The notes: a model not told the origin generated them from the sequence alone. DNA of 64,000 nucleotides from Lederbergia citrisecunda (GCF_018343695.1 NZ_JAGYPJ010000001.1:569001-633000); one strand, 5' to 3'; shown: positions 15,456-25,323, numbered from the stretch's first letter. Numbers and translations are program-made.

Positions 15456-15628
15456 CGCTGAGTGAAGCTGTTCGTGAAATGTACAACGCCCTTATGGATA
15501 TTGGCTTCACTCAAAATCAAATTGATGAAATGGATATTGTGTATCACTTGAAACTCCTAGCACAACGAAAGAAAGAAAAACAAAAGCCAAAGAATGATGT
15601 GTTGTATATAGATCAAGTCCTTGGATAG
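15446..15628 (+). CDS. gpT extension made by -1 frameshift (gpGT)
   Basis: GGGAAAG at 15446-15452 is a canonical -1 heptamer, the same as lambda's G-T site. Slipping there bypasses the TGA at 15453 and continues GTG ACG CTG... to TAG 15626-15628, adding about 58 residues (VTLSEAVREMYNALMDIGFTQNQIDEMDIVYHL...). No good independent ribosome site precedes this frame. In lambda the GT fusion is made at a few percent and recruits the tape measure; the same role is inferred. Confidence 0.75.
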   Translation, partial: GKVTLSEAVREMYNALMDIGFTQNQIDEMDIVYHLKLLAQRKKEKQKPKNDVLYIDQVLG

Positions 15629-15643
15629 AGAGGCGGTGAGAAG

Positions 15644-18600
15644 ATGGCCAAGGATATTAAAGTAAAACTGTATTCCAATTCAAAGCAGTTTAATAACGAA
15701 ATGTCCTCTATTACAAGGCAAATGAAGGTTGTTAAATCAGAGTTTGAAGCTAATAAAACTAGTGTTGACAATTGGGGTAATCATTTAAAGCAATCAGAAG
15801 CGAAAGTAAAATTCCTGAATCAGACCCTAGATTTGCAAAAACGTCGAGTAAACGAACTCAGAAAAGCCTATAATGACTCAGCTGCAACTAAAGGGAAAGA
15901 TGCGAAGGAAACCCAAAATCTAGCTGTCCGATTAAACAATGCCAACGCTGCATTAAACAAGACGAAAAATCAACTTACTCAGACTACAACAAAAATGAAC
16001 CAGTTGCATGCTGCTACTCAGCGAAACGCAATGACTATGAAGCAGTTTGGCGAACACATGAACAATGCGGGCATGAAAATGCGATCTGTGGGAATGGGTG
16101 TTGGTATTGTTACTGGTGTGGCTTTTGCGGGTTTAACAAGAGAAATTAAAAAGGCTTACGATGCTACAGTCAGCTTTGATGCAGGAATGTCCAAAGTACA
16201 AGCAATTAGTGGTGCAACTGCCGGAGAGCTAAAAAAGTTAGATGGACAAGCTCAGGAGTTAGGTAGAACTACGATGTTTACTGCCACACAAGCAACTGAG
16301 GGGATGGAAAAACTAGCCTTAGCTGGATGGAAACCAAAAGCAATTATGGAAGCAATGCCAGGAATGCTTGATTTAGCAGCAGCTGGAGCGCTTGAGTTAT
16401 CTACGGCTGCAGATATTACTAGTGATACAATGCAAGCTTTTCAGATATCAGCTAATAAAGCGGGACATGCAGCTGATGTATTTGCATATGCTCAAGCCAA
16501 CGCTAACACCAACGTGGAGCAGATGGGCGAAGCAATGAAGTACATTGCGCCAACAGCTAACTCGCTTGGATGGTCGTTGGAAGAAGCTTCTGCAATTGTT
16601 ATGAAATTAGCGGACAACGGCCTGAAAGGTTCGATGGCAACTCAAGCATTTGGATCTTCGTTAGTCAGATTGGCATCTCCTACTCCAAAAGCTACAAAAT
16701 TAATGAAAAAGTTAGGAATGGAATTCTTTGATGCAAATAATAAAATGAAATCCATGCCTGAAGTTGTGGCTGAAATGGAAAAAGGACTTAAAGGTCTTTC
16801 TGATAAACAAAAAGCTGCAGCAATGGATACTTTAGTTGGGAAAAATGCTTTTAAGCAGTGGCAGATCGTCTTAAAAGAAGGTTCTGGGACTTTAAAAGAT
16901 TTGACAGTAAAACTGGAAAATGCCGATGGTGCTGCTAAGAAAATGGCAGAGACTATGATGGATAACACTCGTGGTAAGGTCATTCAATTTAAGTCTGCAA
17001 TCGAGGGTTTACAAATAAGTTTAACTAGACACCTCACGCCTTCATTAAATAAATTGGTTGATCAAGCCACAGAGATTGTAAGGGGCTTTACGGATTTAGA
17101 CGAAGCAACACAAGGCACTATTGCAAAAACTATTGCAATGACAACTGCTGTAATAGGAGTAACTTCAGCAGTAGGTCTTTTAACTGCAGGGATAGGAGCT
17201 TTATTAGCATTTACTGGCCCAGTAGGTTTAGCTATTGTAGGAGGTACTGCGTTATTAGGAGCTCTAGGTGTAGCTTTATACGCTGCTGAAACTCATACTA
17301 AAAATCTTGCAAAGGCACAAGAAAAGGCTAAAGAAGAAGCTGTTCGATACGGTGACGGGTTATCAGAAGGCACTAAAAAAGGAGTAAAAGGATACGTTGA
17401 TCTTTACGAAGGCGCTAAGCTAAAAATGCTTGAGCTGAAAAACATGTCTGGAGAAGAGGCGGAAAAGACAAAAGGAGAAATAGTCAAAGCGTTCCAAGAC
17501 ATGGGAAGTCAAGTAGTTTCCGTATTAGAGGCACAAAAAGAAAAAATAGCTAATACTATTTATGACATATACGGGGTTGCGGGAGATGCCCATTTAAGTG
17601 AAGCAGAAAAAATAAGCAAAAAAGCGATCGAATTAGTCGATAAAGATATTGCCAAATTTAAAAAAGCTTCTGAGACTGTAGCCAAAATTACAGCTGAATA
17701 TGGCAGCGATATGACCAAAATGCCGCCTAAAATTGCTAAGTCTTATCAAGAGTCCCTAGATATAATGAACGAAGGTTCAAGGGCATTTGCAGCGACTCAA
17801 GAGGAAATGCGACAAATTCAGAAAAACCTTTCTGAGCGCGATGGAAAGATAATGGCTCAAGAAGCTGAAGGTTATCTGAAACGTATTGGAGAGAATTACC
17901 GAAAGCAAGTTGAATCTGCTAATGAGTTTTACAATACTAGAAAAACTGATCTAGATAAACATTTAGCACTATACCCTGAATTTCAAAACGAATATGACAA
18001 GCTAATGTTAGGTTTGCAGGCAAAAACTGATCAGATGATTTACGAAGCTAACTCAAGCTTTAACAAATCGACAAAGATTTTAGAAAGTAATCTTGATGAC
18101 CGCGGAAAGTTGATAGATATTGCTACCAGAAAAGAGCTTGAAAGAGAAAAAGAAAAAGTTCTCGGAAAACTTGGCGCTCATTATGAAATTGACGAGGCGG
18201 ATGAAAACTATTACAAACGCTGGAAGGAAAGAAACGATAAATATTTAATAGATTTAGATGCTAATACTAAGGCTTCAGCCCAACAGTTTGAGAAACAATT
18301 GATTGAATTCAAAAAGGCAAATGGCGAATCCGAAGAAGAAGCTCGCCGTAGTGCTAAGAAGATTGTTGAAGGTAGCATAGCAGAATTAGAAAAAGGTGAC
18401 GATAAAGCTAAAGTTGCTGGTAAGAAAAAAGGCGATGCCCATAAAAAAGGCATTGAAGAAACCAAAGAGGGCAACAAAAAAGCCGGATCTGACATCACTA
18501 AATCCACTGATCAAGCATTGTCCCAAAACAAAGAATCTGCTAACAAACACGGTAAAGAAAAAGGAGATAAACACAAGCAAGGCTTAGAATCGACTAAAGG

Positions 18601-20416
18601 TGCTAACCAGATTGCTGCTTATGCTTTAAGTGGAGGAGTATCTACCACTTTAGGAAAAACAACAGATGGCGGTGGAGGTAGCAAAGCAGGATTACTGTTT
18701 AAACAAGGTATAAGCAGTCAATCCAGTGCAGTAAGTGCATCAGCAAAAAATGTAGCTTCTTCAGGAGAGTCAGGGCTTCGTTCCGTAAAAACATCAAGTG
18801 CTGGAAGTGATTTTGTAGCTGGCTTTAAATGGGCTATTTCTAATGGAAACGGGTCCGTTTGGAAAGTAGCATGGTCACTAGGTAAATCTGCTTTAAGTGC
18901 ACTAAAACAATCTATTGATTCCCATTCTCCTTCAAAAGAGACAGAAAAAGAAGGTAAGAACTATGCTGAAGGTATGGCAGTTGGGATTAATAAAAACTCT
19001 AAGAAAGTCTCAGCAAGCGCGAAGGCAATGGCGGCAGCTGCTCAAAAGGCAACTTCTGAAAAAATAAATAATCTTCAAGTAAAATTTGATACAAAGAAAA
19101 TTGGCGCCTCTACTTATATAGCTGAGCTAAAGAAGATTCAAAAGACCCATAAATTAACGGGTGATCAGGCACGAAAAATTCAAAAAGAGATTTATAAAGC
19201 CAATCAGGTCTTACGTAAAGAGGCAGAAGCTAATCAAAAATCGGTAGATAAGATAAACAAAGGAGTTCAATCTGCCAATTCTGCTTATTTTAAAAAGGTA
19301 AAATCTATAAATGACAAGCTTAAGAAGGACATAAAGAAAGTCCAGGATGATTATAAGAAGGAGCTCGCAAACAGAGCTGAAAGTATCTATAATCAAACAG
19401 GCCTGTTTTCTGAAGTAAAAACCGAAAAAGTTGACGGGAATAAACTTCTTGGTAATATAAAAGATCAAAATAAACAGTTCAAACAGTGGCAATCTGATCT
19501 TGATAAAATACAGAAGTCCGGTGTATCTCAAAAGTTTGTTGATGAATTAAGATCTATGGGTGTGGGAGCCGCTGATGAAATAACTGCGATTGCCAATTTG
19601 CCAAAATCCAAGCTTAAAGAGTATGTCGCTGCTTGGAAAGAAAAACATGAGCTTGCCAACAAAGAAGCCGAAACCCAAATGGCAAAAGCCAAAGAAATCA
19701 TGGAAAAGCAGATTAAGAATCTCAATGATGCTGCCAAAAAGGAACTGGATCAAGCTAAAACTGATTGGGTTAATCAAATCAAAAAGTTCGGCGATGAAGT
19801 TAAAAAGCTAGGAGATTTTAAAAATTCCGGTAAGGTTCTTGGCAAACAAACGGTTTCAGGATTAGTAAAAGGTTTAGGGAGTATGAAAGGCCCTTTAGAA
19901 AAAGAAGCAAAAGCTTTAGCGAAAACCATTGAAAAAACTGTCAAAGAAACTCTTAAAATAAAATCTCCGTCTCGATTGATGGAGAAAGATGTAGCTCCAT
20001 TTGTTCCTCTTGGTTTAGCAAAAGGGATTAAAGCCAATTTAAGACCTGTCTTGACAGCTGCTAAAGAAATGGCGAAGTCTGCTATTCCTGATTTTTCTGA
20101 TCAAGCATTTGCTATTAATGCAGCTGCCCATGAGATTAAAGCTAATAAAGACATGTTTGTTGTTGTACATCAATTCAAGAGTGGAAGCCTTGAACAAAAA
20201 GTCGAGGGATTGGAAAGAACTATTGATAAGCTTACTGATTTCCTTGGTAATGTTTTGGATATGCAGCAAACGCAAATTGAGTCTATGGCGGAGAGAGATA
20301 TCATAGTTGAATTGGATGGACGAGAAGTTGGAAGAGGAGTTTATCCAGAAGTGACACGCCTTCAAAAGAGATCAGATTCTCGTGTAAGGCGTACACCAAG
20401 GGGTGCTTTTACATGA
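15644..20416 (+). CDS. Tail tape measure protein
   Basis: 1590 residues. The N-terminus is a long coiled coil. Residues about 190-440 form the TP901-type core (FDAGMSKVQAISGATAGELKKLD...TQATEGMEKLALAGW...NANTNVEQMGEAMKYIAPTANSLGW). Apolar segments lie near 145-165 and 500-550. Two SPS...G motifs (SHSPSKETEKEGKNYAEGM; SPSRLMEKDVAPFVPLGLAKG) occur around 1095 and 1445. At about 0.15 nm per residue it predicts a tail near 240 nm. The stop overlaps the next ATG. Confidence 0.93.
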   Translation: MAKDIKVKLYSNSKQFNNEMSSITRQMKVVKSEFEANKTSVDNWGNHLKQSEAKVKFLNQTLDLQKRRVNELRKAYNDSAATKGKDAKETQNLAVRLNNANAALNKTKNQLTQTTTKMNQLHAATQRNAMTMKQFGEHMNNAGMKMRSVGMGVGIVTGVAFAGLTREIKKAYDATVSFDAGMSKVQAISGATAGELKKLDGQAQELGRTTMFTATQATEGMEKLALAGWKPKAIMEAMPGMLDLAAAGALELSTAADITSDTMQAFQISANKAGHAADVFAYAQANANTNVEQMGEAMKYIAPTANSLGWSLEEASAIVMKLADNGLKGSMATQAFGSSLVRLASPTPKATKLMKKLGMEFFDANNKMKSMPEVVAEMEKGLKGLSDKQKAAAMDTLVGKNAFKQWQIVLKEGSGTLKDLTVKLENADGAAKKMAETMMDNTRGKVIQFKSAIEGLQISLTRHLTPSLNKLVDQATEIVRGFTDLDEATQGTIAKTIAMTTAVIGVTSAVGLLTAGIGALLAFTGPVGLAIVGGTALLGALGVALYAAETHTKNLAKAQEKAKEEAVRYGDGLSEGTKKGVKGYVDLYEGAKLKMLELKNMSGEEAEKTKGEIVKAFQDMGSQVVSVLEAQKEKIANTIYDIYGVAGDAHLSEAEKISKKAIELVDKDIAKFKKASETVAKITAEYGSDMTKMPPKIAKSYQESLDIMNEGSRAFAATQEEMRQIQKNLSERDGKIMAQEAEGYLKRIGENYRKQVESANEFYNTRKTDLDKHLALYPEFQNEYDKLMLGLQAKTDQMIYEANSSFNKSTKILESNLDDRGKLIDIATRKELEREKEKVLGKLGAHYEIDEADENYYKRWKERNDKYLIDLDANTKASAQQFEKQLIEFKKANGESEEEARRSAKKIVEGSIAELEKGDDKAKVAGKKKGDAHKKGIEETKEGNKKAGSDITKSTDQALSQNKESANKHGKEKGDKHKQGLESTKGANQIAAYALSGGVSTTLGKTTDGGGGSKAGLLFKQGISSQSSAVSASAKNVASSGESGLRSVKTSSAGSDFVAGFKWAISNGNGSVWKVAWSLGKSALSALKQSIDSHSPSKETEKEGKNYAEGMAVGINKNSKKVSASAKAMAAAAQKATSEKINNLQVKFDTKKIGASTYIAELKKIQKTHKLTGDQARKIQKEIYKANQVLRKEAEANQKSVDKINKGVQSANSAYFKKVKSINDKLKKDIKKVQDDYKKELANRAESIYNQTGLFSEVKTEKVDGNKLLGNIKDQNKQFKQWQSDLDKIQKSGVSQKFVDELRSMGVGAADEITAIANLPKSKLKEYVAAWKEKHELANKEAETQMAKAKEIMEKQIKNLNDAAKKELDQAKTDWVNQIKKFGDEVKKLGDFKNSGKVLGKQTVSGLVKGLGSMKGPLEKEAKALAKTIEKTVKETLKIKSPSRLMEKDVAPFVPLGLAKGIKANLRPVLTAAKEMAKSAIPDFSDQAFAINAAAHEIKANKDMFVVVHQFKSGSLEQKVEGLERTIDKLTDFLGNVLDMQQTQIESMAERDIIVELDGREVGRGVYPEVTRLQKRSDSRVRRTPRGAFT

Positions 20417-21114
20417 TTTTTAATGGAGTTGAGAAAAGTTACTTAACTGTATTGAGGGGTAAAAAAAGACCACCTATTACTAAAATAGAACACGAATATC
20501 GTCAAAAAACAAAAACAGGTGCAAGGATCAAAAAAACTAGATTAGAGGTTTTGGAGATTGATGTACCTGTTTTAGTAATTCCTCCAAAAGGAATGACCTT
20601 GGAGCAAGTGAAAGAAGATTTATCCGGATGGTTATTTCATAAAGATGACAAACAACTAAAGTTTAAAGATAATCCACAGCGCTTTTATAATGCTAGATTG
20701 CAGGACATTGATTTGGAAGACAAACAAGGATATGCGGATGGAAATATCATTTTCGTTTGTCAGGATCCCTTTCGGCAATCGTTACCGAAATCCTTAAACC
20801 TTACCACCACCAACCAAACATTTACGATTGGAGGCCAAACTGAAACGCCATGGACAAGCCGAACAAGGTTCACTGTACCACAGTCTAGTTTTACTCTTGA
20901 AAATAATAAGGGTGGCAAGATTATCTTAAGCTATAACTTCATTGCTGGAGACGTCTTAGAAATTGATTATGATAAACGGGATGTAAAGTTAAACGGTAAG
21001 GATTTGGCAGTGGCTATTGGTTTAAGTACAGTGTGGTTTGAGTTACCAGTTGGTCAAATACAATTGAAAGCAAGTCATGCGACTGAGTTGATGTATAGCG
21101 AAAGATATTATTGA
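20413..21114 (+). CDS. Distal tail protein (Dit)
   Basis: 233 residues starting MIFNGVEKSYLTVLRGKKRPP, typical of siphovirus Dit N-terminal domains, followed by a galectin-like C-terminal beta domain. Located between tape measure and tail spike, as in SPP1 and TP901-1. Hexamers form the hub that joins tube and tip. Confidence 0.85.
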   Translation: MIFNGVEKSYLTVLRGKKRPPITKIEHEYRQKTKTGARIKKTRLEVLEIDVPVLVIPPKGMTLEQVKEDLSGWLFHKDDKQLKFKDNPQRFYNARLQDIDLEDKQGYADGNIIFVCQDPFRQSLPKSLNLTTTNQTFTIGGQTETPWTSRTRFTVPQSSFTLENNKGGKIILSYNFIAGDVLEIDYDKRDVKLNGKDLAVAIGLSTVWFELPVGQIQLKASHATELMYSERYY

Positions 21115-21124
21115 GGAGGGATTT

Positions 21125-21421
21125 ATGATGAGTGAAGAAAGTAGACCCGATGGATTTGTACACATTGAAGAATCAAGAAATGACCAACTAAATCGAATCG
21201 AAAAGAAACTGGACAGCATCCTGTACACTTTGGAGAATGAGGAGCTGTCCACTTCTGTTGGAACAGAGGTTGAGGAAATTACTGTAACCTCAAATATTTC
21301 TATAAATGAAAATGAGTTTAATCAATTACTAGAGAACGCACCTCACGGATTCGTTACAGATGATCCATTACCACTTAAACCGTGTAACGCTTCCAAGGAA
21401 TTCGACGATAATCAATTTTAG
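21125..21421 (+). CDS. Small tail-module protein, unknown
   Basis: 98 residues; ATG 21125 or 21128 after GAGGAGGG. The N-terminus is charged and helical (HIEESRNDQLNRIEKKLDSILYTLE), the rest acidic. Its last 47 bp overlap tail-to-tail with an opposite-strand gene. I recognise no domain. Confidence 0.5.
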   Translation: MMSEESRPDGFVHIEESRNDQLNRIEKKLDSILYTLENEELSTSVGTEVEEITVTSNISINENEFNQLLENAPHGFVTDDPLPLKPCNASKEFDDNQF

Positions 21422-21632
21422 ATAAAAAATTTACAATATCTTTTCTGCCTTGATAAGTCGGTACACCTCTAGAATTTTGGGCCATTAGTATTAATGGCAT
21501 TCCTGGAAAATGACTAGAAAAATCTGTTCTAGCTTCATCAATTAAGTGTGATGAGTTTAAAATATGGCTCTTAACAATAACAATTGCAAAAGTAACACCT
21601 TGTTCTTTAATAACAGCACCATCAAATGTCAT
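21375..21632 (-). CDS. Antisense small protein inside the tail operon (putative moron)
   Basis: 85 residues on the minus strand (MTFDGAVIKEQGVTFAIVIVKSHIL...). A very strong ribosome site (GGGAGGGGG, minus strand 21641-21649) precedes the ATG, and the product has protein-like character with motifs such as FPGMPLILMAQNSRGVPTYQGRKDIVNFL and a terminal IPWKRYT. I believe similar short uncharacterised proteins occur in Bacillus genomes, but could not search. It opposes the late operon, so it is likely expressed from the prophage state. Confidence 0.65.
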   Translation of the reverse strand: MTFDGAVIKEQGVTFAIVIVKSHILNSSHLIDEARTDFSSHFPGMPLILMAQNSRGVPTYQGRKDIVNFLSKIDYRRIPWKRYTV

Positions 21633-21641
21633 GAATTACAC

Positions 21642-21674
21642 CCCCTCCCTTTAGTCCTAATTCGACAGGAGGGG
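21642..21674 (-). promoter_or_regulatory. Hairpin overlapping the ribosome site of the antisense gene
   Basis: CCCCTCC (21642-21648) and GGAGGGG (21668-21674) form a perfect 7-bp stem. Read on the minus strand, the second arm is the Shine-Dalgarno sequence, so the stem could block translation. Read on the plus strand, it could be a weak terminator (followed by CTTTAATCCTT). Confidence 0.5.
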
Positions 21675-21703
21675 CTTTAATCCTTCAAGAAAGGAGGAAA
21701 CCA

Positions 21704-24700
21704 ATGTCAGAGATTTACATTTTCAGTCAAGACGATGTTTTGATCACAACCTTAACAGAATCGACAGGGCTTATTAGCGCACCGTTTAGAGATGAACTAA
21801 ACAGTGTTGCTAGTGAGCCTTTTGTATTTATTGTGGATGCTGATGTCGAAAGATCAAAGTTTGTGAAAGAAGAAAATCGTGTCGTTTTTCAAGATAAAGA
21901 CGGCTATTTCCGTGAAATGGTTATTAAAGAATTAGACGACATCGACAATACGGATGGCCCACAAACATCAGCAACGTGTCTCCCAGCATGGCTGGATGAG
22001 TTGAGCGAGAACTTCGTTCTGGACAAACGTTATACGGATAAAGAAGCACAATTAGCTTTAAACGATGCCTTATCAGGAACACGTTACATTGGTGAGGTTA
22101 GAGCGATTATGGGCGTAGGATCCACAAACTTTTATCGACTTTCCAGTGCAGATTGTATTTGGAAAATCCTCGATGTATGGGGCGGAGAATTTAAAGATAC
22201 TGTCGAATTTGTCGGAAATAAAATCACTGTTCGTAAAATCATCATTGACCAGCGTCTTGGAGTGGACAGAGGCGCTCGTTTCGAAATTGACCACAACATC
22301 GATGAAATACAACGCACCATTTTAAGCTATCCAAAGACAGCCATGTACGGTTGGGGTGCAAGTCTAGAGATAACAGATGAGGATGGTAACGCAACAGGTG
22401 GACATACACGTTATATCGACTTCGGAGATGTAGAGTGGAAAGTTTCTAAAGGTGACCCAGTTGACAAACCACTCGGGCAAAAGTGGGTAGGAGATCCGGA
22501 TGCACTTTTAATGTATGGAAGAAAGCATAATGGAGAATTGAAGCATCGTTTTGGTGAGTTTTCTAACCAAGACTATGAGGATCCCAAGGAATTACTATGG
22601 GCTACTTGGAATGCTCTCCAAGTAGCGAAAAAGCCTGAAGTTAATTATAGATTAAAAGTAGACCAATTGGACAAAGACGCTTCATTAGGTGACACAGCAA
22701 GAGCCATTGACAGACAGTTTGCTAGACCCATAGAAATACAGACGCGTGTCATTGCGATTGAATACGATTTGCTAGATATTGATGGTACGGCAGTTGTTGA
22801 AATGGGTCAGTTTTTAAGTTTAGATGATGACAGACTCGATAGGCTGATAGATGACGTGGAAGGCTTAAAAGGTAGGCAAAGAGAGCCTGTTACGGATGAT
22901 AGCTTTCCAGATATCGTGCCAAAGATTCCGACTAATTTTAAGGCAGAAGCTAATTTTAAAACGATCATGTTGTCATGGGATTATGATGCTACATCATTTA
23001 TTGCTGCTTACGAGATTTACGGGAGCCAAGTGCAGGGTTTTATACCTGACTCTCAACATCTATTGTGGAGAGGGAAAGCAGGGGGATGTGGTCATGCTGC
23101 CGAAACAGACCAGCGATGGTACTACCGAATGCGGGCAATTAATACTCGTGGTACAGCTTCCGGATTTACAAATGAAATATCTGCAGATACTCAACGTATA
23201 CTGACTCCTGATATTTTGTTTGGCGAGGACTTTGCAGCTGAATTAAGGGAATTGAGTAAGGTTGCGCAATTATTAGCTGACGGATCAATTGACGGTGACT
23301 TAGAGATGGTCGACGGGCTTTTACAAATCAGAGCACTTGCCGTGGGTGCGGCGGCTATTGCCTATGGTGCTATCGAGAGATTCCACTTGCAAGAGGGTAT
23401 CATTGGCTTTGCCCAAATCGAAAAAGCTGTTATCACTGATGAATTAATTTCACCACTGGCAAAAATAGACTTTGCTAAAATTGTAAATGTTGAAATCGTC
23501 AATGCCATGATCAGAGGACAACTAGATGCCGCAAAAATAAAAGTTGGAGCAGGTACTTCTTTCGAGAGTGGATATGATCCAACTAAGATGATTATTGGTG
23601 GCGCTAATCTGATACCACACACCACATTCACGCACACTACAGGATGGGCGACTTGGGGAAGCAGAGGGAGGATTTCAGCTTCCTCTATTAGGCGAGAATT
23701 GCTATTAAATCTCGTTGATACGCCGCTGAACGACCGTGACGCATTCGGAGTATATGGTTCTAGCGCCGGACTTTACGGATTCCGGGTTATTGGCGGTCGG
23801 GAGTATACCGTTTCGTTTTACGTAAGAGTGAACAGGATAACGAGCTTTGACTATATGTATCTAATCCACGACGACGGCGGTGCAAATATGCTGATCCCTT
23901 CTCTTATATTGTCTAGGTTCCCGGTGGTAAATCTAGAGGGGTACAACTATTACAAGGTACAGTTTACTTTCGTCGCAGACAGAAGCGACAACAATGCCAG
24001 GCTTCTGATCGGCACGAGGGCAGAGGGAGCGATGAACGGCACAACGGTCTATCCGTACTTTTATATCAAGGAATTGAAATTGGAGGAGGGCAACCGCGCA
24101 ACCGGGTGGGCACCAAAAGAGCAAGACGTTAGAGACGATTTACGATTGACAGCGCCACTACCGACGGCATTGCAGATGGATAGCTCGGGTATTACAGCAT
24201 CCACTCCTACATCGGATAAGTACGCCCGACTAGATCACAGGGGATTGTTCATCAATAAGGGTGCGGTTCAGATACAGAGGGATGACGGCGCGCTTTTTGT
24301 TGTAGACGGAAAGCCACAATTCGCACTGGCCGTTCAAGCCAAGCCGTTTTACAACATGGCTGATGTAAGTTTCGATGGTATGAATTACGTAACCACAGCC
24401 ACCACCATGAAAACACTAGAAATTATATACATTTCACACGACGGTCGATATTTAAGTATAAACACAGGCGCGAGCCTGAGATATGACTCCTCCGCCGCTT
24501 CTATATCATGCGCTTACCAAATAAGAGAATTTGGAGGAAATAGCGGCATAGTTGCGTCTGGAACCGTTACAGTTTACAGGGACAGAGAAACGGAATTCAG
24601 CACCATAAGAATCGATTTAGGCGTACCAACTTACGGAGCTAGAAATTTCTATTTAGAAGTAAGAAGGGCTAGCGGCACAGCAAGCAGCTGGTTACAATTT

Positions 24701-24730
24701 AGAACTTTAAGGATGTGGCAGAGTGGATAA
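21704..24730 (+). CDS. Tail spike / tail-associated protein with Tal domain, FN3 and lectin-like region
   Basis: 1008 residues, ATG after GAAAGGAGG. Residues 1-390 form the prophage endopeptidase-tail (Tal/gp27-like) hub. Residues about 408-505 are an FN3 domain (IPTNFKAEANFKTIMLSWDYDA). A helical linker follows (500-640), then a beta-rich, probably carbohydrate-binding module (about 640-820, GGANLIPHTTFTHTTGW...YFYIKELKLEEG) and a C-terminal beta region. It should recognise the host surface. The third quarter has a different base composition from its neighbours. Confidence 0.85.
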   Translation: MSEIYIFSQDDVLITTLTESTGLISAPFRDELNSVASEPFVFIVDADVERSKFVKEENRVVFQDKDGYFREMVIKELDDIDNTDGPQTSATCLPAWLDELSENFVLDKRYTDKEAQLALNDALSGTRYIGEVRAIMGVGSTNFYRLSSADCIWKILDVWGGEFKDTVEFVGNKITVRKIIIDQRLGVDRGARFEIDHNIDEIQRTILSYPKTAMYGWGASLEITDEDGNATGGHTRYIDFGDVEWKVSKGDPVDKPLGQKWVGDPDALLMYGRKHNGELKHRFGEFSNQDYEDPKELLWATWNALQVAKKPEVNYRLKVDQLDKDASLGDTARAIDRQFARPIEIQTRVIAIEYDLLDIDGTAVVEMGQFLSLDDDRLDRLIDDVEGLKGRQREPVTDDSFPDIVPKIPTNFKAEANFKTIMLSWDYDATSFIAAYEIYGSQVQGFIPDSQHLLWRGKAGGCGHAAETDQRWYYRMRAINTRGTASGFTNEISADTQRILTPDILFGEDFAAELRELSKVAQLLADGSIDGDLEMVDGLLQIRALAVGAAAIAYGAIERFHLQEGIIGFAQIEKAVITDELISPLAKIDFAKIVNVEIVNAMIRGQLDAAKIKVGAGTSFESGYDPTKMIIGGANLIPHTTFTHTTGWATWGSRGRISASSIRRELLLNLVDTPLNDRDAFGVYGSSAGLYGFRVIGGREYTVSFYVRVNRITSFDYMYLIHDDGGANMLIPSLILSRFPVVNLEGYNYYKVQFTFVADRSDNNARLLIGTRAEGAMNGTTVYPYFYIKELKLEEGNRATGWAPKEQDVRDDLRLTAPLPTALQMDSSGITASTPTSDKYARLDHRGLFINKGAVQIQRDDGALFVVDGKPQFALAVQAKPFYNMADVSFDGMNYVTTATTMKTLEIIYISHDGRYLSINTGASLRYDSSAASISCAYQIREFGGNSGIVASGTVTVYRDRETEFSTIRIDLGVPTYGARNFYLEVRRASGTASSWLQFRTLRMWQSG

Positions 24731-24950
24731 TAGTTTAACAAGAGCATATTTAGTTGTAGATGAAGATGGAGAAGTAATCGAGTCGCAGTGGGGCACATCA
24801 ATAATTCCTACACGGCCATACGATTACTTTTTTATTTATTATGAACACCTACAAGGAGAGTACGATTTACCAACAGTGGATAAGTGTCGAGAGTGGCAAG
24901 AACAGACATTTAATGAGAGAGGTGAGTTGATACCAATCGTAGCCAAGTAG
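24723..24950 (+). CDS. Small protein at the end of the tail module, unknown
   Basis: 75 residues from GTG 24723, overlapping the spike gene end by 8 bp, after AAGGATG. Sequence: LTRAYLVVDEDGEVIESQWGTSIIPTRPYDYFF.... The placement and tight coupling suggest a spike accessory protein or chaperone. No family is recognised. Confidence 0.55.
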   Translation: MDNSLTRAYLVVDEDGEVIESQWGTSIIPTRPYDYFFIYYEHLQGEYDLPTVDKCREWQEQTFNERGELIPIVAK

Positions 24951-25101
24951 GGATTTTTTTATTTTACCAATAAAGGGTAACGGACGGTCGTATATAGCCT
25001 CGCCGTCTTTAACTATGGAAACAGACGGCTAGAGACAATATTAACAGATAACTCTGAGGTAAAATAGTAATTGCTCCCCTAATCGATGGAGGTGGTCAAG
25101 A
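24951..25101. other. Gap with hairpin, no gene
   Basis: A T-rich stretch follows the stop. An inverted repeat GCCGTCT/AGACGGC (25002-25008, 25023-25029) has no T-run after it. It may be a processing site or a weak terminator. No coding frame is supported. Confidence 0.35.
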
Positions 25102-25263
25102 ATGTCAAATAATGTAGAAATGGTTATAATGTGCAGACATGATAAAACTTATTCTGATTATATTTTATTAAGTGAACCTCAAAAAATATCGTGGGTATGT
25201 ACGAAGTGTGGAGAAAAAGGTACTGAAAAATATCTAGTAACCAATAAAAATATAAAATTTTGA
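25102..25263 (+). CDS. 53-residue putative zinc-finger protein
   Basis: ATG after GGAGGTGG. Contains MCRHDKTY and, 20 residues later, WVCTKCGEKG; C-x-H plus CxxC could bind one zinc. A short intergenic region with an inverted repeat separates it from the protease gene, so the two may form an accessory pair. Function is unknown. Confidence 0.55.
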   Translation: MSNNVEMVIMCRHDKTYSDYILLSEPQKISWVCTKCGEKGTEKYLVTNKNIKF

Positions 25264-25299
25264 AAAAGCTTGTCTATTAAACACCAAATGGGAGATACT

Positions 25300-25323
25300 C
25301 TATTTGTAAATAAATACAAATAG
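25300..25323. promoter_or_regulatory. Perfect inverted repeat upstream of the protease gene
   Basis: CTATTTGTA, loop AATAAA, TACAAATAG, immediately before the GGGAGG ribosome site. It could be a repressor operator or a translation-control hairpin. Confidence 0.5.

Noticed and set aside
16642-16983. 113-codon minus-strand frame in the tape measure gene
   Set aside because: Shadow of a strongly coding region; no start signals.
21704-24730. Diversity-generating retroelement target in the spike
   Set aside because: No reverse transcriptase or template repeat is seen in the window.
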